Source: CAZDYP01 sp964509505
GTDB lineage: Bacteria > Chloroflexota > Anaerolineae > JACRMK01
NCBI GenBank assembly: GCA_964509505.1
Contig: CAZDYP010000014.1
Coordinates: 1 to 46,677, forward strand
Direction of reading: 5' to 3'
Length of the DNA: 46,677 nucleotides
This document shows, in pieces, positions 1-8,053 of this stretch. Under the pieces are notes generated by a model that made no database searches, was not told where the DNA came from, and saw only the letters and a list, made by a program, of their open reading frames with translations. Within the stretch, counting starts at the first letter, position 1. The number at the start of each line of letters is the position of its first letter. A program made the position numbers and the translations under genes.

Positions 1-1
1 G

Positions 2-229
2 TTGCCCATGCCTGCGAATGCTTGCGTCCAATGTAACAGTGAGTCTGGTCAAGTCGTATTGCATACGTTCAACCCAGCGTCAGTCTGGCAATCGTTTCTG
101 CTAGCGATGGGCTTGCCCTTGGCATTGGTAATCTATGTGTCTTTTCATTGTCATGGGCGAGCATGGATACATACCCTCACTGCGAAAGGAGTTGTGCTGC
201 CTTGTTTGGATCCTCCACCTGAGCGTTGA
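2..229 (+). CDS. Possible 3' end of an unknown gene (partial)
   Basis: The frame is open from the left edge to a TGA at 227-229 and encodes about 75 residues. It includes a hydrophobic stretch (roughly residues 30-46) that could be one membrane segment, preceded by a CVQC pair. I recognise no family. It lies 57 bases upstream of the CopC-like gene on the same strand, so it could be the tail of a membrane protein in the same transcript. The frame could equally be spurious, since there is no start context and composition gives little help at this length. Confidence 0.25.
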   Translation: MPMPANACVQCNSESGQVVLHTFNPASVWQSFLLAMGLPLALVIYVSFHCHGRAWIHTLTAKGVVLPCLDPPPER

Positions 230-286
230 GAACAAGTTCACGTTGTACATCAATCTACATTCAAAACTTATGCTCAAGGAGAATCC

Positions 287-1378
287 ATGAAGTCAATTAA
301 AATCAGCGCCGCTATGCTGGCGGTGTGCTGCGCATTGACGTTGGCGACCACCGTGTTTGCTCATGCTGAAATTAGTCAGTGCTCACCAGCTATCAATGCG
401 TCTGTGCCGCAACCGCCCAAAGAGGTGAAGTGCGCTTTCACTGAAGCTCTGGATGCTGCTAAGTCCAAGCTCGCTGTTTATAATGCCAGCAATACGCAAG
501 TGGACAACAAAGATGCTAAATTGGATCCTACCGACAAAGACGGCAAGACGCTGATCGTAACCTTGAACACCGCACAACTCAGCAATGGCCTCTATACCGT
601 TAAATGGACTGCTGTCACTAAGGAGGATGGGCATGAAGAGAGGGGTGAGTGGAAGTTTGGGGTGGGCGTAGCTGTGCCTGCGCCCGCTGTGCTGCCCAAG
701 ACAGGCGCAGATACGAGCGGTTTGTTTGCTGCATGGTTCGCGGCGGGGGGCGTAGCGTTGCTGGGCATCAGCCTTGTACTCCGCAAATTTCATCGCACCA
801 CCATCATCGCGGCCTTGCTATTGGCGTTGTCGGCAACCTTGTTGATGAATGGTTCTGCCTCCGCACACGAAAATCGCGTCGTTGGCAAATATCGTCTGAC
901 CGTTGGCTTTCTCGCTGAACCAGCCTTACTCAATCAACCCAATGCGATTGATTTTCGCGTCATCATCAGCGATACCCAGCAGCCTGTCTTGGGATTGGAG
1001 AAGACAGTCAAAGCGGAGGTCACCAGCGGTAGCAAGACGACGCCGATTACATTGCGCTCGCGTTTCGGCGCGCCGGGCGCGTATGCAGGCGATTTCATTC
1101 CGACCAAAGCGGGCGCCTACATCTTTCGGTTCACTGGACAAATCGAAGGACTAACCATTGATGAAAAATTTGAGTCGGGGCCGGGTCGCTTCAGTGATGT
1201 CACCGATACAGCAGAGATGATGTTTCCAGAAAAATTAATTGCGCCTCAAGATGTCACCATGCAACTCAAAGCCGCGCAGGATGCGGCGGCGAGCGCGCAA
1301 ACGATGGCGTATATCGGCATTGGTATTGGCATCCTTGGTGTGCTGGTCGGCGCAGCAGGCTTCATGCGCCGCAAGTAG
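287..1378 (+). CDS. CopC-domain / YtkA-like composite membrane-anchored protein
   Basis: The ATG at 287 follows AAGGAGA with good spacing. A signal peptide (residues 1-25, VFA then HAE) leaves a mature N-terminal His, as in CopC copper-binding proteins. The CopC-like beta domain covers about 26-130 and keeps a DGH motif at 114-116. LPKTG at 136-140, a hydrophobic segment and RKFHR follow, a layout like a sortase signal but internal. A second signal-like hydrophobic stretch ending ASAHE (171-195) leads to a YtkA-like domain (about 195-305) and a C-terminal membrane anchor ending RRK. It probably sits on the outer face of the membrane and handles copper with the CopC-CopD fusion downstream. The copper role follows from the family; the composite order is seen directly. 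Confidence 0.8.
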   Translation: MKSIKISAAMLAVCCALTLATTVFAHAEISQCSPAINASVPQPPKEVKCAFTEALDAAKSKLAVYNASNTQVDNKDAKLDPTDKDGKTLIVTLNTAQLSNGLYTVKWTAVTKEDGHEERGEWKFGVGVAVPAPAVLPKTGADTSGLFAAWFAAGGVALLGISLVLRKFHRTTIIAALLLALSATLLMNGSASAHENRVVGKYRLTVGFLAEPALLNQPNAIDFRVIISDTQQPVLGLEKTVKAEVTSGSKTTPITLRSRFGAPGAYAGDFIPTKAGAYIFRFTGQIEGLTIDEKFESGPGRFSDVTDTAEMMFPEKLIAPQDVTMQLKAAQDAAASAQTMAYIGIGIGILGVLVGAAGFMRRK

Positions 1379-1383
1379 CTGGA

Positions 1384-1480
1384 GGAAAAAGGGGAAACAC
1401 GTACACAGGGAAACAGAGACAATCCATGGCAGCACAACACCCTGTATGCCTGTTGACTTGTGTACCTGTTTCCCTTTTGT
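1384..1480. repeat. Intergenic imperfect inverted repeat
   Basis: The spacer between the two CopC genes folds back on itself. AAAAGGGGAAACACGTACAC near its left end matches, in reverse complement, GTGTACCTGTTTCCCTTTT near its right end. It belongs to the class of degenerate word hairpins seen in many spacers of this window. Confidence 0.6.
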
Positions 1481-1486
1481 AAGACG

Positions 1487-3841
1487 ATGAGCATGAGACA
1501 CGCACGTTTGATATTGTTCTGCGTGACAACCTGGTTGCTGATAGCCGCGCCCGTTTCGGCGCACGCGAACCTTGTGCGTTCAGAACCGCCCGCGAGCTCG
1601 GCGCAGCGTGTTTCGCCGCCGCAGGTGTTCCTCTGGTTCAGCGAGGACATCGAGGCAAATTTCAGCAGCGTTAGTGTATTGGATTCAACAGGCACGGCTG
1701 TTGATAAAGGTGATAGCCATCGCCTCCCCACTGATGTGAAAGCATTGGCCGTGTCATTACCTCCCTTGCCCGTCGGACTTTACACCGTCGTTTGGCAAAC
1801 GCTCAGTGCGGTGGATGGACACACGAGCAACGGCAGTTTTGTTTTCGCTGTCGGCGACAAAGCGCCGCCTGAAACCTCGCCCCGCGAGCTCATGACTCTC
1901 GTAGATTCTGCCTTGAGCGCCTCCGCGCCCCCGCCGCTCGGCGAAGTTATGGCGCGCTGGCTGAATCTGTTGTCCTTAACCTTGCTCGTTGGATGTTTTG
2001 CTTTTCCCTATTTGATTTTGTGGCATACGGTACGCAACACCGCCACACGCAAAACACCTCCGCTTGACGCTACCGTGCGTGAGAGGTGGGCGCGACGTTG
2101 GAGGCGTGTCACACTCATCAGTCTTGGCTTATATACGGTTGCGACGCTCTTTGTGTTGCTGGCGCAAGCGGAGCGCGTAGGTGGTTTGGCGGCGGTAACC
2201 GCCGTGCTGTTTGGTACGCGTTTTGGAATCGTATGGCTGGCGCGTGTTGCGGGACTGATCGCGCTTGGCGTGGTACTCGTCAAAGCGCATGCGCGTTGGG
2301 CGCAAGGTGAAACATGGACAATTCAGCGAACCCATATGCAAGCGGCTTATCCATTGATCGGCATCATGGCGCTCAATCTTGGGTTGTTGTTGACGCAAAG
2401 CCTCAACAGCCATGGCGCAGCGGTCAGTGGGCTCACGTGGCTCGCGTTGAGCATGGATTTCATTCATACCACCGCGACTGCGATTTGGCTTGGCAGCTTA
2501 GCGCAGCTCTTGCTCACGCTACCCGTGTTTATCCAAGCCTTGCAACCTGCACAACGCCTACCCATGTTAGCTAATGTGATTGCGCGCTTTTCGCTGGTCG
2601 CCTTCATCGCCGTCGGTGTGTTGATGGTGAGCGGTCTTTATGCGTTGTGGATACAGGTCGGCTCATTTGAAGCGTTCTTTGCCACACTCTATGGACAAAC
2701 CCTGCTCATCAAATTTTTGGCGGTTGGTCCTTTGCTTGTATTAGGCGGTTTCAATCTCATCGTGAATCGTCCTGCGCTCGCGCGCGCCCTCGCCCAACAA
2801 ACCACGCGCTTGACGCGCCGGCTCAATCTCGCAGTCGCCGTGGAGATTGTGTGCGGTGTGGTTGTGTTGTTGATCGTCAGCATGTTGACGAGCGTTCCGC
2901 CTGCGCGCCTTGTCTATGACTTTGTGCCGAAACTTTGGCTGCAAACGCGCACCGTAGCTGATTTGCGCTTGACGCTCGGCGTCAGACCGACCATCGTCGG
3001 CGCCAATGATTTCGACCTCAAGGTACAAGATCAAACAGGACGAGCCATATCGGATGCGAGTCTGGTGCGTCTCTTTGGTTCGATGCGCGATATGGAGATG
3101 GGCGTGCAAGAAGTGACTATGCCACCACAAGGCAATGGGCATTACGTGTGGCGCGGCGAGTTGTTGAGTATGGTGGGCTTTTGGCAAGTCGAGGCGTTGG
3201 TGCGGCGCAAGGGGCGCGACGATGCGCGCACCACCTTTGAATTGCTTGCGCGTGACCTTAGCGCGTCGCCCTATCCACAAACCCAATTTCCTGCATTCCA
3301 GCAGACCGAAACGTGGTTAGGCGTGGGGCTCATGGCGCTTGGGTTCGCGTTAGGCACGGCAAGCGCGTTAATGGTGAGGTGGTCACGGGCGCGTCGTGTG
3401 AGTGGTTTGGGGGCTGCCTTAGGCGTGTCTGTGTTGGGGTGTCTGTTGGTGGTGCAAGTCGCCGCGAGCGTGAATGCTGCGCCCGTTTCTATCATTGGAC
3501 CGTATGTGCCATCTGAAGCAACGCGCGTGCGTAGTCCAATTCTTGTTACTGACGAAAATGTGTTAGCCGGCAGAACCATTTTCTCGCAGCATTGCGTCGT
3601 GTGTCATGGACCTCAAGGCAAGGGCAATGGGGTGCTGGCGGCGACACTCAATCCGCGTCCTGTTGACCTCACAATCCATGCAAGGCTACATCCTGAAGGC
3701 GCTTTGTTCTGGTGGGTGACAAACGGCGTGAAAGGCACCGCAATGCCATCGTTTGAAACACAACTCAGCGAGACGCAACGCTGGCAAGTGGTGCAATTCA
3801 TTCGCACGCTCGGCTTGCCGCCTGCGACGCCGAAGCCTTGA
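1487..3841 (+). CDS. CopC-CopD copper protein fused to a YtkA-like domain and cytochrome c
   Basis: This is a 784-residue membrane protein. The ATG at 1487 (or 1493) begins a normal signal peptide ending VSAHA, whereas the in-frame GTG at 1460 would add a non-signal extension. In order it has: a CopC domain starting HANLVRSEP with a later DGHTSNG motif; a CopD-type multi-helix membrane domain (about 145-480); an extracytoplasmic YtkA-like beta domain (about 490-600); a further membrane helix; and a class I cytochrome c with CVVCHG at about 703-708 and a candidate axial Met in TAMPSF near 753. CopC/CopD families move copper across the membrane. The covalent haem domain suggests a redox or respiratory link, which is inference. 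It lies 108 bases downstream of the other CopC gene. Confidence 0.85.
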   Translation: MSMRHARLILFCVTTWLLIAAPVSAHANLVRSEPPASSAQRVSPPQVFLWFSEDIEANFSSVSVLDSTGTAVDKGDSHRLPTDVKALAVSLPPLPVGLYTVVWQTLSAVDGHTSNGSFVFAVGDKAPPETSPRELMTLVDSALSASAPPPLGEVMARWLNLLSLTLLVGCFAFPYLILWHTVRNTATRKTPPLDATVRERWARRWRRVTLISLGLYTVATLFVLLAQAERVGGLAAVTAVLFGTRFGIVWLARVAGLIALGVVLVKAHARWAQGETWTIQRTHMQAAYPLIGIMALNLGLLLTQSLNSHGAAVSGLTWLALSMDFIHTTATAIWLGSLAQLLLTLPVFIQALQPAQRLPMLANVIARFSLVAFIAVGVLMVSGLYALWIQVGSFEAFFATLYGQTLLIKFLAVGPLLVLGGFNLIVNRPALARALAQQTTRLTRRLNLAVAVEIVCGVVVLLIVSMLTSVPPARLVYDFVPKLWLQTRTVADLRLTLGVRPTIVGANDFDLKVQDQTGRAISDASLVRLFGSMRDMEMGVQEVTMPPQGNGHYVWRGELLSMVGFWQVEALVRRKGRDDARTTFELLARDLSASPYPQTQFPAFQQTETWLGVGLMALGFALGTASALMVRWSRARRVSGLGAALGVSVLGCLLVVQVAASVNAAPVSIIGPYVPSEATRVRSPILVTDENVLAGRTIFSQHCVVCHGPQGKGNGVLAATLNPRPVDLTIHARLHPEGALFWWVTNGVKGTAMPSFETQLSETQRWQVVQFIRTLGLPPATPKP

Positions 3842-3871
3842 TGAACAGTTCAAGCAGCCAGCCTCATGTTC

Positions 3872-3917
3872 AAACCCGCGAGCTGTGATACATAACGTCT
3901 ATCTCTCGCGGGTTTTG
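3872..3917 (+). terminator. Hairpin with T-run after the CopCD fusion gene
   Basis: AAACCCGCGAG (3872-3882) pairs perfectly with CTCGCGGGTTT (3905-3915) across a 22-base loop and ends in TTTT. It lies 31 bases after the CopCD stop and upstream of modA, as expected for a factor-independent terminator. Its stem sequence resembles other palindromes in this window. Confidence 0.6.
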
Positions 3918-3927
3918 CTTTCAAGCG

Positions 3928-3949
3928 CAAGCCATAAGATAATGGCTTG
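3928..3949. promoter_or_regulatory. Perfect palindrome just upstream of modA
   Basis: CAAGCCAT (3928-3935) and ATGGCTTG (3942-3949) form a perfect 8-bp inverted repeat around AAGATA, 14 bases before the modA ATG. Its position fits an operator or a short leader hairpin. It does not look like the ModE consensus, so no regulator is named. Confidence 0.35.
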
Positions 3950-3963
3950 TGAGAAATGAACCG

Positions 3964-4749
3964 ATGCGACAAAAAATTTTCGTGTGGTGGTTGCTCTGCG
4001 GTTTGTGGTTGATGGGATGCGGCTCGCCAGCGACGAATCCCACCACCGCGTCCGCCGCCGCCGAACCGCTGTTGGTCGCCGCCGCTGCCAGTTTGCAATT
4101 TGCGTTGACCGACATCGCCAATCTGTATCAGCAGGAGACGGGACAGAAAGTGACGCTGACCTTCGGCTCGACAGGGCAGTTGGCGCAACAGATTGAAAAT
4201 GGCGCGCCGTATGATCTCTTTGCAGCGGCTGATGTGATAACCATCGAGCGACTCAAAACCAAAGACCTGATCATCCCAGAGACGCAACAAATTTACGCGC
4301 AAGGTCGCATCGTGTTGGTCGTCAACAAATCAGCAGGCAGACAGGTCACCGACCTCAAGCAACTCACTGACCCCGCCATTAAACGCATCGCCATCGCCAA
4401 TCCAGAGCTCGCGCCTTATGGCGCGGCTGCGAAGCAAGCATTAGAAACCATGAGCATCTGGGAGCAGGTCAAATCCAAAATCGTTTATGGCGAGAACATA
4501 CGTCAAGCGTTGCAGTATGTGCAAACGGGTGATGCGCCTGTGGGCATCGTCGCATTGTCCGAAGTGAATGTTCCCGAAGTGAGTTGGATAGCGATTGATG
4601 GCAAATGGTATCAACCCTTGAATCAATCACTCGCCGTCATCAAACGCTCGCCACGCGCCGTCGCTGCCAAAGCGTTTGCGGCGTTCATCAACGGTTCACA
4701 AGGACAAGCACTGCTGAAGAAGTATGGCTTTGGTCTGCCCAATGAATAG
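3964..4749 (+). CDS. modA: Molybdate ABC transporter substrate-binding lipoprotein ModA
   Basis: The protein captures molybdate (or tungstate) outside the membrane and delivers it to ModBC. I chose the ATG at 3964 because it begins a lipoprotein signal peptide with a lipobox-like LMGC; an in-frame GTG at 3949 would only lengthen the N-terminus. The mature part has the ModA fold signatures: LLVAAAASLQFALTDIA near the N-terminus, FGSTGQLAQQIENGAPYDLF for oxyanion binding, and the AAKQALE and VGIVALSEV segments. Length (261 aa) is normal. The permease and ATPase genes follow in the same direction, separated by spacers of about 120 and 150 bases rather than tightly packed. Confidence 0.93.
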   Translation: MRQKIFVWWLLCGLWLMGCGSPATNPTTASAAAEPLLVAAAASLQFALTDIANLYQQETGQKVTLTFGSTGQLAQQIENGAPYDLFAAADVITIERLKTKDLIIPETQQIYAQGRIVLVVNKSAGRQVTDLKQLTDPAIKRIAIANPELAPYGAAAKQALETMSIWEQVKSKIVYGENIRQALQYVQTGDAPVGIVALSEVNVPEVSWIAIDGKWYQPLNQSLAVIKRSPRAVAAKAFAAFINGSQGQALLKKYGFGLPNE

Positions 4750-4862
4750 TAATCAGTAGTCAGTAATCAGTAGTCAGTAGTCAGTAATCAGTAGTCAGTA
4801 GTCAGTAATCAGTAGTCAGTAGCCAGATTCACTATCGAACTTTGAACTTTGAACCTTGAACC
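4750..4862 (+). repeat. Tandem degenerate word repeats between modA and modB
   Basis: This is a run of near-identical 7-mers built from AGTCAGT and AATCAGT, followed by a second run built from GAACTTT (three to four copies). No gene is present. The same AGTCAGT word recurs at 11232-11302, 17475-17513 and 42190-42270. Confidence 0.85.
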
Positions 4863-4869
4863 CCTAACT

Positions 4870-5532
4870 ATGTCCTTCGATTGGTTTCCTGTCATGTTGT
4901 CGCTGCAAGTGGCGACCTTAGCGACGGTGATTGATGTGATCGTCGGTGTTGGCATGGCGTGGTTTTTGGCGCGCACACATTGGGCTGGGCGCGATTGGCT
5001 CGGCGCATTTTTTTCATTGCCGTTGATCTTGCCGCCGACCGTGCTGGGATACTATCTGCTCGTCGCGTTGGGGCGACGCAGTCCTGTCGGTGTGTGGCTA
5101 GACGACATCGGTTTGCCGTTGGTGTTCACGTGGCGTGGCGCGGTCGTCGCGGCAAGTATCGCCGCATTACCGCTCATTGTGCAATCGGCGCGCGCGGCGC
5201 TGGAAAGTGTGGATACCGAATTGGAAAACGTCGCGCGCACATTGGGGCGTTCGGAGTTGGAAATTTTTTGGACGATTACCTTGCCGCTCGCGTGGCGCGG
5301 GTTGTTGGCAGGGACGATGTTGTGCTTCGCGCGTGCGTTGGGCGACTTCGGCGCGACGCTGATGGTGGCGGGCAACATCCCGCAACGCACGCAGACGTTG
5401 CCACTTGCCATTTATGACGCGGTGCAAAGCAATGACCTAGCCAGAGCGAATACGCTCGTGTTGCTCGTCACGCTCGGCTCACTCGTGTTGCTCATCATCG
5501 CGCAGCGCGTCGCGCGACGATTGGCGGTGTAA
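4870..5532 (+). CDS. modB: Molybdate ABC transporter permease ModB
   Basis: This is the inner-membrane channel subunit for molybdate import. The ATG at 4870 is preferred because it starts directly before the first hydrophobic segment; the in-frame TTG at 4849 lies inside the GAACTTT repeat. The 220-residue protein has several membrane helices, an early LPLILPPTVLGYYLL motif typical of ModB, and the cytoplasmic coupling loop EN VARTLGRSELEIFWTITLPL (shown split), the EAA-type loop that docks on the ATPase. It lies between modA and modC. Confidence 0.93.
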   Translation: MSFDWFPVMLSLQVATLATVIDVIVGVGMAWFLARTHWAGRDWLGAFFSLPLILPPTVLGYYLLVALGRRSPVGVWLDDIGLPLVFTWRGAVVAASIAALPLIVQSARAALESVDTELENVARTLGRSELEIFWTITLPLAWRGLLAGTMLCFARALGDFGATLMVAGNIPQRTQTLPLAIYDAVQSNDLARANTLVLLVTLGSLVLLIIAQRVARRLAV

Positions 5533-5554
5533 ATTCCAGACACCACCCTACAAC

Positions 5555-5613
5555 GCTCGCGGTGGATTTGGAATCCACCGCCCCAAGCGCGGGATTCCAA
5601 ATCCCGCGCGAGC
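5555..5613. repeat. Twin mini-hairpin palindromic element
   Basis: Two small perfect hairpins sit side by side: GGTGGATT/AATCCACC (5561-5579, spacer TGG) and GCGCGGGATT/AATCCCGCGC (5587-5609, spacer CCA). The whole block is also an inverted repeat, since 5555-5571 pairs with 5597-5613 at 15 of 17 positions. It lies between modB and modC. Confidence 0.75.
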
Positions 5614-5629
5614 AGGTAAGTTTGTCGAA

Positions 5630-5654
5630 GCATCCTTCGACAAGCTCAGGATGC
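5630..5654. repeat. GCATCC hairpin with TTCGACAAGCTCA loop
   Basis: GCATCC (5630-5635) and GGATGC (5649-5654) enclose the 13-base loop TTCGACAAGCTCA. Two further copies lie at 9181-9205 and 9222-9246. It is 28 bases upstream of the modC start. Confidence 0.85.
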
Positions 5655-5682
5655 TTGCTTCTCTTCAGGTCATGCGAGAATC

Positions 5683-6786
5683 ATGTTAGAGATTAACATC
5701 CGTCGCTCGTTAGGAAAATTCACCTTGGATGTGGCGTTGCGCGTCGAGCGTGAGCTGGTGGTGTTGTTTGGACGCTCGGGCGCGGGCAAGACGTTGACCT
5801 TGCGTGCGGTCGCAGGTTTGTTTCAGCCTACACACGGACGCATCGTTTTGAATGAGCATGTGTTGTTCGATGCGAAGGCACGGTTGAATTTGCCGCCGCA
5901 AGCGCGACACATTGGCTACGTGCCACAAAGCTATGCGCTGTTCCCGCATCAGACAGCGGCGCAGAACGTCGCGTATGCGTTGCGTGGATGGACGCGCGGT
6001 GAGAGCGAGCGGCGTGTGACAGAGATGTTGGACTTGGTTGGCTTGCAAGGCTTCGAGTCGCAACGCCCCGCGCAACTATCGGGGGGACAGCAACAGCGCG
6101 TGGCGTTAGCTCGCGCACTGGCGATGCAACCCGACGCATTGTTGTTGGACGAGCCGCTCTCCGCGCTCGATGCGCCGACGCGCGCTGATTTGCGTCGCAA
6201 CTTGCGCGACCTGCAAGCGCGCTTTCAGATTCCTGTGCTGTTCGTCACGCACGATTTGGCGGAAGCCTACTTCATGGCTGACCGCATCGCAGTGTATGAT
6301 GCAGGCCACGTTTTGCAAATGGACACGCCAAGCGAGGTGTTGCGCCGCCCCGCGACGCGGCGTGTGGCGCAGCTGCTGGGCGTCAAAAATATCTGGGATG
6401 GGCAAGTCATGGCGAGGGATGCCAATGGTCTCCGTGTGCGCGTGGGGCAAGTGGAGCTGGCGACGTCGACTGCCATCGCGGATGCGTCGGTCAGTTTGTG
6501 TGTGCGCCCGGAGCGGATCATCCTCGTGCGCCCTGAACGCTTGGCGCAAGAGCGTGAGAATTTGTTATGCGGGCGCATCGTCGGGGAGATGAACGACGGC
6601 TCGCTGGTGGTGTTGTCGTTTCGACTCGACGGCGCGCGCCTCACGCCAGAACGCGCGCACGATTTGGAGATTGAGCTGCCTGTCTATATCTATGAACGGT
6701 TGGGGTTAGCGAGTCAGCGCGAGTGGCACGTTTCGATTAAGCGGGATGCGATTCATGTGATCCCTGCAGATGGAGAGGAGAAGTGA
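5683..6786 (+). CDS. modC: Molybdate ABC transporter ATP-binding protein ModC
   Basis: This ATPase powers molybdate import. It has Walker A GRSGAGKT (about 30-37), a Q-loop in VPQSYALFPH, the ABC signature LSGGQQQRVALARAL (about 132), Walker B LLLDEPLSALD (about 155) and the switch His in FVTHD. A C-terminal extension of about 130 residues matches the regulatory TOBE/Mop-like domain of ModC, with SLCVRPERIILV at its start. Length (367 aa) is typical. Its stop lies just before the convergent DUF92 gene, with a shared hairpin between them. Confidence 0.93.
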   Translation: MLEINIRRSLGKFTLDVALRVERELVVLFGRSGAGKTLTLRAVAGLFQPTHGRIVLNEHVLFDAKARLNLPPQARHIGYVPQSYALFPHQTAAQNVAYALRGWTRGESERRVTEMLDLVGLQGFESQRPAQLSGGQQQRVALARALAMQPDALLLDEPLSALDAPTRADLRRNLRDLQARFQIPVLFVTHDLAEAYFMADRIAVYDAGHVLQMDTPSEVLRRPATRRVAQLLGVKNIWDGQVMARDANGLRVRVGQVELATSTAIADASVSLCVRPERIILVRPERLAQERENLLCGRIVGEMNDGSLVVLSFRLDGARLTPERAHDLEIELPVYIYERLGLASQREWHVSIKRDAIHVIPADGEEK

Positions 6787-6798
6787 AAGGTGAAACGC

Positions 6799-6839
6799 GA
6801 AACGTGATGAGCTCTATCATGTTTCACTCATCACGTTTC
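6799..6839. terminator. Hairpin between convergent modC and DUF92 gene
   Basis: GAAACGTGATGAG (6799-6811) pairs perfectly with CTCATCACGTTTC (6827-6839), a 13-bp stem with a 15-base loop. It occupies the short space between two convergent genes and overlaps the DUF92 stop. There is no clear T-run, so termination is inferred from position and stem strength. Confidence 0.5.
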
Positions 6840-7674
6840 ACGACGCCGCCCACCCAAGTATCCCGCCCACCAATGCCCCAATCAGCGACGCCAAAAAATT
6901 CACCCTATCGTTGTTAATCCAATCCCACCCACGCACGCGAATCGCATGACGCCCGCACGAGTGAATGGGACTCTCCGTGTATTTGCCATCGGGCGCGCAA
7001 TAGTATAACGCTTGCGCCGTCGCGCCAAGCCACGAATCACTCACGCTGCCAATCAACCCCGCTACGAACGCAACGCAAGGCAAGCCCAACCCCATCGGCG
7101 GCGTGCCTCCTCCCCACCAACTCACAATCAATTCCCCTAACGCCGCCACCGAGCCGATGCACAATGCGCCCGTCGCCGATGCTACGCAGCCCAGCAACGT
7201 CACGCCGCCGCTTTCACCCGCGCGTGCGACTTGCCCGTTGGTGATGAGGCGCGGCGGCGTCTGGCTCAACATGCCGATTTCCGTCGCCCAGGTATCGGCC
7301 GTGACGGTTGCCATCGCGCCGATGAACGCGGCGAAAATTAGGTGCGAGGCAGAGGGCAAACTCCATTGTAACACAGCGAGTCCGACCGCGACGCCGCCAT
7401 TCGCCACCACTTGCGCGAAGTCACGCGGTCCACCCTTTGCAAGGTCAATCGCGCCATGTCGCTTCGTGTCGGCGTGATAGTGTGTGAGGACCGACGACGA
7501 CACGAAGAATGCGACGACTACCATCGCCCACGTGAGACCGCCGATGCCAAACGTGAGTGTGCCGACGAGCAACGCCCCAATGGCGCCGCTGCGTGAGAGC
7601 GAGCGACGACGATAGGCAACGCAGGCAATCGCCGCGCTGAGGAGAAAGCCGATGAGGAGCGACCAAAGAAACAT
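6838..7674 (-). CDS. DUF92 / TIGR00297 family integral membrane protein
   Basis: This 278-residue protein is almost entirely hydrophobic, with about six to seven helices. It shows the DUF92 hallmarks: RRSLSRSGAIGALLVGTLTFG near the N-terminus (SGA-A-GA-LVG), the TADTWATEIGML segment near the middle and TNGQVARAGESGGVT(L)LG after it. The family includes the plant VTE6 phytyl-phosphate kinase, so a prenyl-phosphate kinase role is possible but not shown. It lies downstream of the ABM-domain gene on the same strand, with a 16-bp perfect palindrome between them. Confidence 0.85.
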   Translation of the reverse strand: MFLWSLLIGFLLSAAIACVAYRRRSLSRSGAIGALLVGTLTFGIGGLTWAMVVVAFFVSSSVLTHYHADTKRHGAIDLAKGGPRDFAQVVANGGVAVGLAVLQWSLPSASHLIFAAFIGAMATVTADTWATEIGMLSQTPPRLITNGQVARAGESGGVTLLGCVASATGALCIGSVAALGELIVSWWGGGTPPMGLGLPCVAFVAGLIGSVSDSWLGATAQALYYCAPDGKYTESPIHSCGRHAIRVRGWDWINNDRVNFLASLIGALVGGILGWAAS

Positions 7675-7690
7675 GGCGAAGTCGTGTGAC

Positions 7691-7723
7691 AGCCCTCGCG
7701 GGTTTTGAAAACCCGCGAGGGCT
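7691..7723. repeat. Perfect 16-bp palindrome (REP-like or terminator)
   Basis: AGCCCTCGCGGGTTTT (7691-7706) and AAAACCCGCGAGGGCT (7708-7723) are perfect reverse complements with one base between. It lies after the stop of the ABM gene and before the DUF92 start (both minus strand). Related palindromes occur at 3872-3915, 15802-15840 and 16946-16978. Confidence 0.8.
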
Positions 7724-7731
7724 TGTGGATG

Positions 7732-8037
7732 TCACTCGATGAGCTGCGCGACCTCGAATGCTTCAAACACATTTTTGCCGGCGAACATGCCTTCAGGTGG
7801 GCGAGGTCCGCCATGACTCTGGGCGAAAGATTCGCTTTGCGTCCACGCTTCAAACGCAGCGTGCGACTCCCACATCGTCAATACAACATAGATGTTGCTG
7901 TCACCAGTGGGACGCAATAAGAGATTGCGCACGAAACCAGGCACACTCTTCAGTTGGCTGGGACGATTGGTGAAACGTTCCTCGAATGCTTTTTCGAAAC
8001 CCGTCGAGACGGGAATGCGATTGGCAGTCACAAACAT
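7732..8037 (-). CDS. ABM-domain protein, IsdG/HmoA-like putative heme-degrading monooxygenase
   Basis: This is a small 101-residue single-domain protein of the dimeric alpha/beta barrel ABM fold. The start MFVTANRIPV carries the Asn (N6) conserved in heme-binding IsdG/HmoA members, and the middle has VVLTMWESHAAFEAWTQSESF with the conserved Trp. Members open the haem ring to release iron, or act as quinol-type monooxygenases, so substrate is uncertain. The ATG follows AAGGAG with 5-base spacing on the minus strand. The gene lies downstream of the formyltransferase, separated by a palindromic element. Confidence 0.75.
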   Translation of the reverse strand: MFVTANRIPVSTGFEKAFEERFTNRPSQLKSVPGFVRNLLLRPTGDSNIYVVLTMWESHAAFEAWTQSESFAQSHGGPRPPEGMFAGKNVFEAFEVAQLIE

Positions 8038-8053
8038 AAGGACTCCTTACATC

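Noticed and set aside
3928..3949. ModE-binding site upstream of modA
   Set aside because: The palindrome does not match the known ModE half-sites, so it is kept only as an unnamed regulatory candidate.
4750..4830. CRISPR-like tandem repeats
   Set aside because: The units are only 6-8 bases and degenerate, with no unique spacers and no cas genes nearby.
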